From contig CP054179.1 of assembly GCA_015709615.1 (NCBI GenBank), forward strand, positions 2,728,001-2,792,000: a stretch of DNA of 64,000 bases. The letters are read 5' to 3'. This stretch comes from Gammaproteobacteria bacterium. GTDB lineage: Bacteria > Pseudomonadota > Gammaproteobacteria > Burkholderiales > Nitrosomonadaceae. A program made the position numbers and the translations under genes. The notes below the pieces were generated by a model. It worked only from the letters and a program-made list of their open reading frames with translations. It was not told the DNA's origin and ran no database searches. Below, piece after piece: positions 27,591 through 36,271 of the stretch; the stretch's first letter is position 1; every line of letters starts with the position of its first letter.

Positions 27591-28076
27591 ATGCCTTCAT
27601 TTGATATTGTTTCGGAAGTTGATAAACAGGAAGTCAGAAATGCTGTCGATCAAGTCAACAAGGAAGTCGGTGCGCGATTTGATTTTAAAGGCTCCGATGC
27701 GAGAGTGGAGCAGTCAGATTATCAGCTGACGGTATTCGCGGATGACGAGTTTAAACTAGAGCAAATATTGGATATTCTCCGCACCCGATTGACCAAGCGT
27801 AATGTGGATGTGCGCTGCTTGGATAAAGGTCAGGTGGAGAAGATCAGTGGAAACAAAGTGAAGCAGCTGGTAACGGTCAAGATCGGATTGGAAACGGAGT
27901 TAGCAAAAAAAATCATTAAGCAGATTAAAGACAGCAAACTGAAAGCGCAAGCCAGTATCCAGGGTGATATGGTACGCGTGGCCGGCGCCAAAAAAGATGT
28001 ACTGCAAGAGGTGATTCAGTTGATAAAAAAATCCATCGATAACTTTCCATTGCAATTTCAAAATTTCAGAGATTAA
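27591..28076 (+). CDS. yajQ: YajQ-family nucleotide-binding protein
   Basis: The 161 residues begin 'MPSFDIVSEVDKQEVRNA' and contain 'RFDFKGSD' and a C-terminal 'SIQGDMVRVAGAKKDVLQEVI', all typical of the two-domain YajQ (DUF520) family. Members bind nucleic acids or nucleotides, and some bind cyclic di-GMP; the role here is unknown. An upstream in-frame start at 27546 is rejected because ATG 27591 has an AG-rich ribosome site (GAAGAGAG) and the canonical N-terminus. It stands alone between argG and the str operon. Confidence 0.93.
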   Translation: MPSFDIVSEVDKQEVRNAVDQVNKEVGARFDFKGSDARVEQSDYQLTVFADDEFKLEQILDILRTRLTKRNVDVRCLDKGQVEKISGNKVKQLVTVKIGLETELAKKIIKQIKDSKLKAQASIQGDMVRVAGAKKDVLQEVIQLIKKSIDNFPLQFQNFRD

Positions 28077-28146
28077 CGGTGATGGAAAATATTCAACGGT
28101 AAGCCGGCAGAATTTGGTTTATAAGTTCTGGGAATAATCAAGATCG

Positions 28147-28188
28147 GATAGGTAAAGCAAATTGTCAGAATTTTAAAGGTTACCTATC
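28147..28188. repeat. Inverted repeat just upstream of the rpsL promoter
   Basis: GATAGGTAA (28147-28155) and TTACCTATC (28180-28188) are perfect 9-bp reverse complements with a 24-base loop. The right arm ends six bases before the -35 box of the rpsL promoter. It could be an operator or upstream element, or the end hairpin of the yajQ transcript; no T-run follows. Confidence 0.5.
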
Positions 28189-28194
28189 TTAATG

Positions 28195-28223
28195 TTGACA
28201 TAGTTTGATAAACACAATAGAAT
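28195..28223 (+). promoter_or_regulatory. Sigma-70 promoter of the str operon (rpsL)
   Basis: TTGACA at 28195-28200, a 17-base spacer, and TAGAAT at 28218-28223 make a near-consensus promoter. Transcription would begin near 28230, giving a leader of about 135 bases before rpsL. This strength suits ribosomal protein expression and shows that the str operon has its own promoter here. Confidence 0.8.
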
Positions 28224-28366
28224 CCGCTCTCTTTTTTGCCGCATCTTGAGCTCAGATGAGATGCAGATAAATAAATGCCAATAAGAATTTTGGTTGGGTA
28301 ATAAAATAAACCCCGCAAACAGATAAAGAACGGCAGTGAGCCGTTACAGTTTTTTAGGATACAGAA

Positions 28367-28744
28367 ATGCCGACAATCAGTCAGTTAGTTCGAAAACCAC
28401 GCGTTGCTAAGCGAGTGAAAAGCAATGTTCCAGCGCTTGAGAACAGTCCGCAAAAAAGGGGAGTGTGTACAAGGGTATATACAACTACACCTAAAAAGCC
28501 CAACTCGGCACTGCGAAAGGTGGCTAGGGTTAGGTTGACGAATGGATTTGAAGTGACAAGTTATATCGGTGGCGAGGGGCACAATCTTCAGGAGCACTCA
28601 GTGGTGCTGATACGTGGCGGTCGTGTCAAGGATTTGCCGGGTGTGCGTTATCATACCGTCAGGGGTAGTCTGGATACGGCTGGCGTTAAAGATCGTAAAC
28701 AAGGGCGGTCAAAATACGGCTCGAAGAAACCAAAAACTGCTTGA
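28367..28744 (+). CDS. rpsL: 30S ribosomal protein S12
   Basis: S12 sits at the decoding centre of the 30S subunit. The 125 residues include 'TTPKKPNSALRKVARV', with the Lys that is the usual streptomycin-resistance site in its wild-type state, and 'RGGRVKDLPGVRYH', with the Asp often methylthiolated. It is the first gene of the str operon and follows a strong promoter. rpoB and rpoC, which precede it in many proteobacteria, are not here. Confidence 0.98.
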   Translation: MPTISQLVRKPRVAKRVKSNVPALENSPQKRGVCTRVYTTTPKKPNSALRKVARVRLTNGFEVTSYIGGEGHNLQEHSVVLIRGGRVKDLPGVRYHTVRGSLDTAGVKDRKQGRSKYGSKKPKTA

Positions 28745-28816
28745 AACATACTTTAATATTCACTGAATTAAAGAAGTTAGTGTTATAAAAATTTTGCGTA
28801 AGAAAGAGGTTACATA

Positions 28817-29287
28817 ATGCCAAGACGTAGAGAAGTGCCAAAGCGTGAAATATTGCCTGATCCAAAGTATCACAATGTTGAATTGGCAAAATTTGTTAAT
28901 GTGCTCATGACGCGTGGCAAAAAGTCTGTTGCGGAAAGAATTATTTATGGTGCGTTGGAGCACATAGGGAAAAAAACCGGAAGTGATCCTTTGGAGGTTT
29001 TTACGCAAGCTTTAACGAATGTTCGTCCAATTGTAGAGGTTAAAAGCCGTCGCGTTGGCGGGGCAAACTATCAAGTGCCGGTTGAAGTTCGCTCGGTGCG
29101 CCGGAATGCGCTAGCGATGCGTTGGTTAAGAGATGCGGCCAGAAAAAGAAGTGAGAAATCGATGGATGCCAGACTGGCGGGTGAGTTGGCAGAGGCTGCT
29201 GAGGGGCGCGGTGGTGCAGTAAAGAAACGAGAAGAGGTGCACAGAATGGCGGAATCCAATAAAGCATTCTCACATTTCAGATTTTAG
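28817..29287 (+). CDS. rpsG: 30S ribosomal protein S7
   Basis: S7 nucleates assembly of the 30S head and binds the 3' domain of 16S rRNA. The 156 residues begin 'PRRREVPKREILPDPKY' and contain 'GGANYQVPVEV' and 'RGGAVKKREEVHRMAE'. In E. coli S7 is the autoregulator of the str operon; no matching leader structure was worked out here. An AGAAAGAGG ribosome site precedes the ATG. It is 72 bp after rpsL. Confidence 0.98.
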   Translation: MPRRREVPKREILPDPKYHNVELAKFVNVLMTRGKKSVAERIIYGALEHIGKKTGSDPLEVFTQALTNVRPIVEVKSRRVGGANYQVPVEVRSVRRNALAMRWLRDAARKRSEKSMDARLAGELAEAAEGRGGAVKKREEVHRMAESNKAFSHFRF

Positions 29288-29355
29288 TGAGTCGGGTTAT
29301 TGGTGTGTCGGTGCAGAGTAAATTGTAAGTTGAACTAATCGTAAGGCATTAAACT

Positions 29356-31446
29356 GTGGCAAGAAAAACTCCAATAGAGCGTTATAGAAACATAGGTATT
29401 ATGGCGCATATCGACGCTGGTAAGACAACGACCACCGAACGCGTTCTTTTTTATACGGGCGTATCACATAAGCTGGGCGAGGTTCATGATGGTGCGGCTA
29501 CTATGGACTGGATGGAACAAGAGCAGGAAAGGGGCATCACGATTACGTCAGCAGCAACAACCTGTTTTTGGAGGGGGATGGGAGGCAACTATCCTGAGCA
29601 TCGCATTAATATAATAGATACGCCCGGTCACGTTGATTTTACTATTGAAGTAGAGCGATCGTTGCGCGTGCTGGATGGCGCGTGTACTGTTTTTTGTGCC
29701 GTGGGCGGAGTGCAACCGCAAACCGAAACAGTGTGGAGGCAGGCCAATAAGTACAAGGTGCCACGTCTGGCCTTTGTGAACAAAATGGATCGGTCGGGTG
29801 CGAATTTTATGCGTGTCTATGAGCAAATTAGGGCTCGACTCAAAGCAATGCCAGTGCCAATACAGCTTCCAATTGGTGCGGAAGATAAATTCGAGGGTAT
29901 CGTTGACTTGGTGAAAATGAAGGCTATTTACTGGGATGATGAAAGCCGAGGAATGAAATTCGAGGAACGCGATATACCGGAAAATTTGAAAGTGGATGCT
30001 CAGGCATGGCGCGAAAAAATGCTTGAATCAGCGGCCGAAGCAAACGAAGATCTAATGAATAAATATCTTGAAAACGGAGATTTGGAGATTTCTGAAATCA
30101 AGAGTGGTTTGCGGGCACGGACTATCAATAATGAAATAGTACCCATGATGTGCGGTACCGCCTTTAAAAATAAAGGTGTTCAAGCTATGCTGGATGCAGT
30201 CATAGATTACATGCCGTCACCGACAGATATAGTAGCGATACAAGGTGAAAATGAAAATGGTGAGGCGGATAAACGTGCAGCAGATGATGATGAGCCGTTC
30301 TCGGCGCTTGCTTTTAAGATTGCTACGGATCCCTATGTAGGGCAACTCATTTTCTTTAGAGTTTATTCCGGTGTTGTTGTGTCCGGAGATACTGTCTATA
30401 ACCCAGTCAAAGGTAAAAAAGAAAGGATAGGCAGGATCTTGCAAATGCACGCCAATCAGCGTGAAGAGATAAAGGAAGTGCGAGCGGGGGATATTGCGGC
30501 GGCTGTGGGTTTAAAAGACGTGGTAACGGGGGACACTCTTTGTGATCCACAAAAAGTAATTACATTGGAGAGAATGGATTTTCCTGAGCCGGTGATTCAT
30601 GTTGCTGTTGAGCCAAAAACTAAAATGGATCAGGAGAAAATGGGTATCGCGCTTAATAGATTGGCGCAAGAAGATCCTTCGTTTAGGGTGCGGACCGATG
30701 AAGAATCGGGTCAGACGATAATTTCTGGAATGGGTGAATTGCATTTAGAGATTATTGTTGATCGGATGAAACGTGAGTTTGGTGTAGAGGCTAACGTCGG
30801 CGCTCCGCAGGTTGCGTATCGCGAAGCTATAAGAAAGTCCGTAGAAATAGAAGGAAAGTTTGTTAAGCAATCAGGTGGGCGTGGTCAGTATGGTCATGTG
30901 TGGTTAAGAATGGAACCGAATGAGGCAGGTAAGGGATTTGAGTTTGTTGATGAGATAAAAGGTGGATCAGTGCCACGTGAATATATACCTGCGGTAGAAA
31001 AAGGATTGTTGGAAACGTTGCCTAGCGGGGTGTTGGCGGGATATCCCGTAGTGGATGTTAAGGTTACTCTTTTTGATGGTTCATATCATGATGTGGATTC
31101 AAATGAAAATGCATTCAAAATGGCCGCATCAATAGCATTTAAAGATGGTATGCGTAAAGCCAATCCGGTGCTATTGGAACCCATGATGGCGGTGGAGGTA
31201 GAGTCTCCTGAGGATTTTATGGGGAATGTGGTGGGAGATTTGTCATCAAGGCGAGGTATGATCCAGGGTATGGACGATGTACCAGGATTCAAAGTAATCC
31301 GGGCTGAGGTTCCACTGGCCGAGATGTTTGGTTATTCAACAGCTTTAAGGTCGGCCACACAGGGTAGAGCAACATATTCAATGGAGTTTAAACATTATTC
31401 CGAAGCTCCAAAGAATGTGGCAGATGCGATAATTAATAAAAAATAA
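29356..31446 (+). CDS. fusA: Elongation factor G
   Basis: EF-G is the GTPase that drives translocation and, with ribosome recycling factor, subunit splitting. The GTP-binding motifs are G1 'AHIDAGKTTTTE', G3 'DTPGHVDFT' and G4 'NKMDRSGA'. The 696 residues are of normal length and include the domain IV and V landmarks 'GGRGQYGHVWL' and 'SSRRGMIQGM'. The start is GTG at 29356. It lies between rpsG and tuf, the usual str order. Confidence 0.98.
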   Translation: MARKTPIERYRNIGIMAHIDAGKTTTTERVLFYTGVSHKLGEVHDGAATMDWMEQEQERGITITSAATTCFWRGMGGNYPEHRINIIDTPGHVDFTIEVERSLRVLDGACTVFCAVGGVQPQTETVWRQANKYKVPRLAFVNKMDRSGANFMRVYEQIRARLKAMPVPIQLPIGAEDKFEGIVDLVKMKAIYWDDESRGMKFEERDIPENLKVDAQAWREKMLESAAEANEDLMNKYLENGDLEISEIKSGLRARTINNEIVPMMCGTAFKNKGVQAMLDAVIDYMPSPTDIVAIQGENENGEADKRAADDDEPFSALAFKIATDPYVGQLIFFRVYSGVVVSGDTVYNPVKGKKERIGRILQMHANQREEIKEVRAGDIAAAVGLKDVVTGDTLCDPQKVITLERMDFPEPVIHVAVEPKTKMDQEKMGIALNRLAQEDPSFRVRTDEESGQTIISGMGELHLEIIVDRMKREFGVEANVGAPQVAYREAIRKSVEIEGKFVKQSGGRGQYGHVWLRMEPNEAGKGFEFVDEIKGGSVPREYIPAVEKGLLETLPSGVLAGYPVVDVKVTLFDGSYHDVDSNENAFKMAASIAFKDGMRKANPVLLEPMMAVEVESPEDFMGNVVGDLSSRRGMIQGMDDVPGFKVIRAEVPLAEMFGYSTALRSATQGRATYSMEFKHYSEAPKNVADAIINKK

Positions 31447-31477
31447 TCGAATTGTTGAGAGTGTAAAGGAACAGGAC

Positions 31478-32668
31478 ATGGCAAAGAGTAAATTTGAGCG
31501 GTCGAAGCCACACGTAAATGTTGGTACGATAGGACACGTTGACCACGGAAAGACGACGCTAACGGCGGCGATCACGACGATATTGACGAAGAAATTTGGC
31601 GGCGAAGCGAAGAGCTACGATCAGATTGACTCGGCACCGGAAGAACGTGCGCGTGGAATTACCATCAATACGGCGCATGTAGAATATGAGACAGCGAGTC
31701 GCCATTATGCGCATGTGGACTGTCCTGGGCACGCGGACTATGTGAAGAACATGATTACCGGTGCGGCGCAAATGGATGGAGCGATTCTGGTTGTGTCCGC
31801 AGCCGACGGACCGATGCCGCAAACGCGTGAGCATATATTGCTGGCGCGTCAAGTAGGTGTTCCGTACATTATCGTATACATGAACAAAGCGGATATGGTT
31901 GATGACGCCGAGTTGATTGAGTTGGTGGAGATGGAGATACGTGAACTGTTATCGAAGTACGATTTTCCAGGTGACGATACGCCAATCATTGTTGGCTCAG
32001 CGCTGAAAGCGTTAGAAGGAGACCAAAGCGATATCGGTGAACCTTCCATATTGAAACTGGCGGAAGCGCTGGATAGTTATATACCGCAACCGGAACGCGC
32101 GATTGACGGCGCATTCATTATGCCGGTTGAGGATGTGTTCTCGATTTCTGGCCGCGGAACGGTAGTAACCGGGCGTGTGGAAAGAGGTATTATCAAGGTA
32201 GGTGATGAAATTGAGATTGTTGGTCTCAAGCCCACACTGAAGACGGTTTGTACCGGCGTTGAAATGTTCCGCAAGTTACTGGATCAAGGTCAGGCTGGTG
32301 ATAATGTGGGAATATTGTTACGGGGTACAAAACGGGAAGAGGTTGAGCGAGGTCAAGTGCTGGCAAAACCGGGCAGCATATCCCCTCACACCAAATTCAC
32401 GGCAGAGATTTATGTGTTGAGTAAGGATGAAGGCGGAAGACATACACCTTTCTTTCCTGGCTATCGGCCGCAATTTTACTTTAGAACGACGGATGTTACG
32501 GGAGCGATAGAGTTGCCGGCGGGTACGGAGATGGTGATGCCTGGGGATAATGTATCGGTGACGGTGAATTTAATTGCGCCGATTGCGATGGAAGATGGGT
32601 TAAGGTTTGCGATACGTGAAGGCGGAAGAACGGTAGGTGCCGGTGTGGTCGCAAAAATTATTGAGTGA
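31478..32668 (+). CDS. tuf: Elongation factor Tu
   Basis: EF-Tu delivers aminoacyl-tRNA to the ribosome. Motifs are G1 'GHVDHGKTTLT', the switch I 'RARGITI', G3 'DCPGHADY' and G4 'NKADMVDD'. The 396 residues are standard. The gene is visibly richer in G and C than the ribosomal genes that follow (35 of 60 bases in 31801-31860). Many betaproteobacteria carry two tuf copies; only one is in the window. Confidence 0.98.
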   Translation: MAKSKFERSKPHVNVGTIGHVDHGKTTLTAAITTILTKKFGGEAKSYDQIDSAPEERARGITINTAHVEYETASRHYAHVDCPGHADYVKNMITGAAQMDGAILVVSAADGPMPQTREHILLARQVGVPYIIVYMNKADMVDDAELIELVEMEIRELLSKYDFPGDDTPIIVGSALKALEGDQSDIGEPSILKLAEALDSYIPQPERAIDGAFIMPVEDVFSISGRGTVVTGRVERGIIKVGDEIEIVGLKPTLKTVCTGVEMFRKLLDQGQAGDNVGILLRGTKREEVERGQVLAKPGSISPHTKFTAEIYVLSKDEGGRHTPFFPGYRPQFYFRTTDVTGAIELPAGTEMVMPGDNVSVTVNLIAPIAMEDGLRFAIREGGRTVGAGVVAKIIE

Positions 32669-32739
32669 TATTAAGAGGGCGATGAAGAGTTGAGTTCAAT
32701 CAAACGATGATATTGAATTTATAAGCTCGGGAATAAAAT

Positions 32740-33048
32740 ATGCAGAATCAGAAAATTAGAATTCGTCTCAAAGCTTTCGATTATCGATTGATAGATAAGT
32801 CAGCGCTTGAAATAGTTGAAACAGCGAAAAGAACGGGCGCTGTGGTTAAAGGGCCTGTGCCGTTGCCTACACGAATAGAGCGCTTTGATGTGCTTCGATC
32901 GCCTCACGTAAATAAGACCTCTCGTGATCAATTCGAGATTAGAACGCACCTGAGATTAATGGATATTATTGACCCAACAGATAAAACGGTAGATGCCTTG
33001 ATGAAATTGGATTTGCCGGCTGGTGTTGACGTTGAGATTAAATTATAG
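32740..33048 (+). CDS. rpsJ: 30S ribosomal protein S10 (NusE)
   Basis: S10 is part of the 30S head and, as NusE, links ribosomes to transcription antitermination. The 102 residues include 'IRIRLKAFDYRLID', 'GPVPLPTRIERF' and 'RSPHVNKTSRDQFEIRTH'. It opens the S10 operon 71 bp after tuf, and with no strong promoter visible between them, read-through from the str operon is likely. Confidence 0.98.
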   Translation: MQNQKIRIRLKAFDYRLIDKSALEIVETAKRTGAVVKGPVPLPTRIERFDVLRSPHVNKTSRDQFEIRTHLRLMDIIDPTDKTVDALMKLDLPAGVDVEIKL

Positions 33049-33132
33049 ATTATTCTCTAATAAGTTGAGAAATAAGCGACTTAGATAAATGATTTACAAA
33101 GCGTAGTATGTTTACGCCGAAAGAGGTTAAAA

Positions 33133-33780
33133 ATGGGAATGGGATTGATTGGACGTAAAGTCGGAATGACGAGGATTTTTACGGAAAATGGAGATAGTTT
33201 GCCAGTAACGGTAATTGATGTTTCCAATAATCGTATAACTCAGATAAAAAAAATTGAGACTGATGGTTATTCCGCTGTCCAGTTAACTTTTGGAAAAAGA
33301 AAAGCGACTAGAGTCAATAAACCAGCAAAAGGACATTTTTCAAAGGCAGGTGTTGAAGCCGGAAGTATCGCAAAAGAATTCCGGATGGGTGCAGAAGAAA
33401 TTTCTGATCAGTTCCAAAATGGAAAAGCAATCGAATGTAATATTTTCAGGGTTGGTCAAAAGGTTGATATTTCAGGAACAACTATAGGTAAAGGGTATGC
33501 GGGCACCATAAAGTTGCATAACTTTTCTTCTAATAGAGCTAGTCATGGTAATTCGAAAGCGCACAATAAACCAGGATCAATTGGAATGGCTCAGGATCCG
33601 GGGCGAGTATTTCCTGGGAAACGAATGTCTGGTCATATGGGTAATGTAAAAAGAACTGTGCAAAATATAGAGATTTTAAGAGTTGATGATAAAAGAAATT
33701 TATTGCTAGTTAAAGGCGCAATACCTGGATCAAAAGGTGGGAATGTTATAGTGCGCCCCAGCATAAAAGTGAAGAAATAG
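33133..33780 (+). CDS. rplC: 50S ribosomal protein L3
   Basis: L3 is an early-assembly 23S rRNA-binding protein near the peptidyl transferase centre. The 215 residues start 'MGLIGRKVGMTRIF' and contain the conserved loop 'RASHGNSKAHNKPGSIG' and 'PGKRMSGHMGN'. GAAAGAGG precedes the start. The codons become markedly A/T-rich from this gene onward. Confidence 0.98.
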   Translation: MGMGLIGRKVGMTRIFTENGDSLPVTVIDVSNNRITQIKKIETDGYSAVQLTFGKRKATRVNKPAKGHFSKAGVEAGSIAKEFRMGAEEISDQFQNGKAIECNIFRVGQKVDISGTTIGKGYAGTIKLHNFSSNRASHGNSKAHNKPGSIGMAQDPGRVFPGKRMSGHMGNVKRTVQNIEILRVDDKRNLLLVKGAIPGSKGGNVIVRPSIKVKK

Positions 33781-33816
33781 AGAAATTAGTAAAATGAATA
33801 AAAAGGTGAACAAGTA

Positions 33817-34437
33817 ATGGAACTAAAGCTTATCGGTGAAAAAAATCAAACATCAGGGAATATTACGGTTTCTGATGAGCTTTTTAATAGAGATTACAAT
33901 GAAGCACTTGTTCATCAGGTGATTACATCTTACCTATCGAATGCGCGAGGTGCTACTCGAGCTCAAAAGGGCCGTTCAGATGTTGCAAAATCAACTCGAA
34001 AGCCATGGCGTCAAAAAGGAACAGGACGTGCTCGTGCAGGAATGGCATCAAGTCCGATTTGGCGTGGGGGTGGGAAGATTTTTCCAAATAGCCCCGATGA
34101 GAATTTTAGAAAAAAACTTAACAAAAAAATGTATCGCGCTGGCCTAAGCGTTATTTTATCTCAACTAATTCGTGATGATCGATTACTAGTAACGGATGCA
34201 TTTAGTATTGATACACATAAAACGAAAACTTTTGTAGAAAAATTGTCAGCATTCGGATTAAACGAAGTAATGCTGATAACAAATCAAGTAGATGATAATT
34301 TATATTTTTCATCAAGGAATGTCCCACGAGTTTCTGTTGTGGAAGTGAAAAATATAGACCCTGTTAGTCTTTTGAAATTCGAAAGAATCTTGCTGACGTC
34401 TGAAGGGTTAAGGAAACTTGAGGAGCTTTTATCATGA
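33817..34437 (+). CDS. rplD: 50S ribosomal protein L4
   Basis: L4 lines the exit tunnel with an extended loop and in E. coli autoregulates the S10 operon. The 206 residues carry 'RGATRAQKGRSDVAKSTRKP' and 'QKGTGRARAGMASSPIWRGG', the tunnel-loop signature. Its stop overlaps the rplW start as ATGA, indicating translational coupling. Confidence 0.97.
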   Translation: MELKLIGEKNQTSGNITVSDELFNRDYNEALVHQVITSYLSNARGATRAQKGRSDVAKSTRKPWRQKGTGRARAGMASSPIWRGGGKIFPNSPDENFRKKLNKKMYRAGLSVILSQLIRDDRLLVTDAFSIDTHKTKTFVEKLSAFGLNEVMLITNQVDDNLYFSSRNVPRVSVVEVKNIDPVSLLKFERILLTSEGLRKLEELLS

Positions 34438-34769
34438 AAAAATTAAATATCAATCAAGAGCGTTTATTAAAAATAATATTAGCACCTCATATATCTGAAA
34501 AAGCTACATATATTGGTGAGAAAAATAATCAAACTATATTTCGTGTCGTATCAGATGCAACCAAAAAAGAAATAAAAGATGCCATAGAGTTATTATGGAA
34601 AGAACAGAAAATAGAAGTGAAAAATGTTCAAACGATTAATGTGAAAGGAAAAAGAAAAAGAGTAGGCCGTTTCATGGGACGAAGAAGTGATTGGAAAAAA
34701 GCCGTTATAAGTATCGAGAAAGGGCAGGAATTAAATTTTACAAATTTTTCGAATACAGAGGTTAAATAA
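34434..34769 (+). CDS. rplW: 50S ribosomal protein L23
   Basis: L23 sits at the tunnel exit and is a docking site for trigger factor and SRP. The 111 residues include 'ILAPHISEKATYI' and 'NVKGKRKRVGRFMGRRSDWKK'. It begins 4 bp inside rplD and ends in a TAATG overlap with rplB, so the three genes are coupled. Confidence 0.97.
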   Translation: MKKLNINQERLLKIILAPHISEKATYIGEKNNQTIFRVVSDATKKEIKDAIELLWKEQKIEVKNVQTINVKGKRKRVGRFMGRRSDWKKAVISIEKGQELNFTNFSNTEVK

Positions 34770-35602
34770 TGGCACTTGTTAAACAAAAACCTACCTCTCC
34801 CGGCAGAAGGGCGGTTGTAAAATTAATTAATAAGGACTTACATAAAGGTGATCCTTATAAAAATTTGACTGAAAAACAAGCAAAAACGGCAGGAAGAAAT
34901 CACCACGGACATATAACGACTAGGCACCGAGGTGGAGGACATAAACATCACTATAGATTAATAGATTTCAAACGTGACAAAGATGATATTGCGGCAGTAG
35001 TTGAGCGTATTGAATACGATCCTAATAGAACAGCTAATATTGCTTTAGTTTGTTATCAAGATGGGGAAAGAAGATACATCATTGCTCCTAAAGGCTTAAC
35101 TATTGGCACAAAAATTTTCAGTGGAAAGAATGCGCAAATAAAGCCGGGAGATGCATTACCGCTCCGTAATATCCCAATGGGAACAATTATACACTGCGTG
35201 GAGTTATTACCTGGTAAAGGAGCGCAATTAGGAAGATCAGCAGGAGCATCAATTCAATTACAAGCGCGAGAAGGGAATTATGCACAATTGAAACTTCGAT
35301 CTGGTGAAATGCGGAAGGTTCATATTGATTGTCGTGCAACAATCGGAGAAGTTGGCAATGCAGAGCATAATTTAAGATCGATCGGCAAGGCTGGAGCTGT
35401 GCGGTGGCGCGGAATTAGACCGACTGTTAGAGGCGTCGCAATGAATCCTATAGATCATCCACACGGAGGCGGGGAAGGAAGAACTTCAGCAGGCAGACAT
35501 CCCGTAAGTCCCTGGGGGGTTCCAGCTAAGGGATATAGGACTCGAAAAAATAAACGAACAGAAGTAATGATTGTTCGTCATCGCTATTCAAGAAAAGGAT
35601 GA
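34769..35602 (+). CDS. rplB: 50S ribosomal protein L2
   Basis: L2 is required for subunit association and peptidyl transferase activity. The 277 residues contain 'NHHGHITTRHRGGGHKHHYR' and the C-terminal loop 'AMNPIDHPHGGGEGRTSAG', with the conserved histidines. The length is normal. It is 8 bp from rpsS. Confidence 0.98.
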   Translation: MALVKQKPTSPGRRAVVKLINKDLHKGDPYKNLTEKQAKTAGRNHHGHITTRHRGGGHKHHYRLIDFKRDKDDIAAVVERIEYDPNRTANIALVCYQDGERRYIIAPKGLTIGTKIFSGKNAQIKPGDALPLRNIPMGTIIHCVELLPGKGAQLGRSAGASIQLQAREGNYAQLKLRSGEMRKVHIDCRATIGEVGNAEHNLRSIGKAGAVRWRGIRPTVRGVAMNPIDHPHGGGEGRTSAGRHPVSPWGVPAKGYRTRKNKRTEVMIVRHRYSRKG

Positions 35603-35610
35603 TTTATTAA

Positions 35611-35892
35611 ATGGCACGATCAATAAAAAAAGGACCATTTGTTGATACACACTTAATGCAGAAAATTTTGAAAGCTCGTGAAACAAATGATAAAAGACCA
35701 ATAAAAACATGGTCAAGACGATCAACGATATTGCCGGATTTTATTGGAGTGACTGTTGCAGTGCATAACGGAAAGCAACATATTCCGGTTTTAGTAACAG
35801 AGAATATGATTGGTCATAAATTTGGCGAATTCTCACTAACTCGAACTTTCAAAGGCCATGCTGGTGATAAAAAAGCAGTTACTAAGCGATAG
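35611..35892 (+). CDS. rpsS: 30S ribosomal protein S19
   Basis: S19 forms a head complex with S13 near the A site. The 93 residues begin 'ARSIKKGPFVDTHL' and include 'TWSRRSTILPDFIGVTVAVH' and 'MIGHKFGEFSLTRTF', all family signatures. The gene is packed 8 bp after rplB and 11 bp before rplV in the S10 operon. Confidence 0.98.
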   Translation: MARSIKKGPFVDTHLMQKILKARETNDKRPIKTWSRRSTILPDFIGVTVAVHNGKQHIPVLVTENMIGHKFGEFSLTRTFKGHAGDKKAVTKR

Positions 35893-35903
35893 GGAATATA
35901 ATA

Positions 35904-36251
35904 ATGGAAACAACTGCTAAATTACGAAGTATCAGATTGTCGGCGCAAAAAGGGCGTTTAGTTGCTGATCAAATTAGAGGTTTACCAGTAGATAAAGCAC
36001 TCAGTATATTAACTTTCAGTCCTAAAAAAGGTGCTGAAATAATACGAAAAATTTTAGAGTCAGCTATTGCAAATGCTGAACATAATGATGGCGCTGATAT
36101 TGATGAACTTAGAGTTTCATCGATTTTTATCGATCGAGGAACATTGATGAAACGAACCAGTGCACGTGCAAAAGGCCGAGGAAATAGAATTGTAAAACCA
36201 ACATGTCACATATCACTCACAGTAAGTGACAGCAAAAGTCAGATTAAATAA
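35904..36251 (+). CDS. rplV: 50S ribosomal protein L22
   Basis: L22 contributes a long hairpin to the exit tunnel. The 115 residues include 'RLSAQKGRLVADQIRGLPVD', 'ILESAIANAEHN' and the loop 'TSARAKGRGNRIVKPTCHI'. No macrolide-type loop change is evident by eye. It lies between rpsS and rpsC in the usual order. Confidence 0.97.
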   Translation: METTAKLRSIRLSAQKGRLVADQIRGLPVDKALSILTFSPKKGAEIIRKILESAIANAEHNDGADIDELRVSSIFIDRGTLMKRTSARAKGRGNRIVKPTCHISLTVSDSKSQIK

Positions 36252-36271
36252 AAGGAAAGGCATTAATTGAT

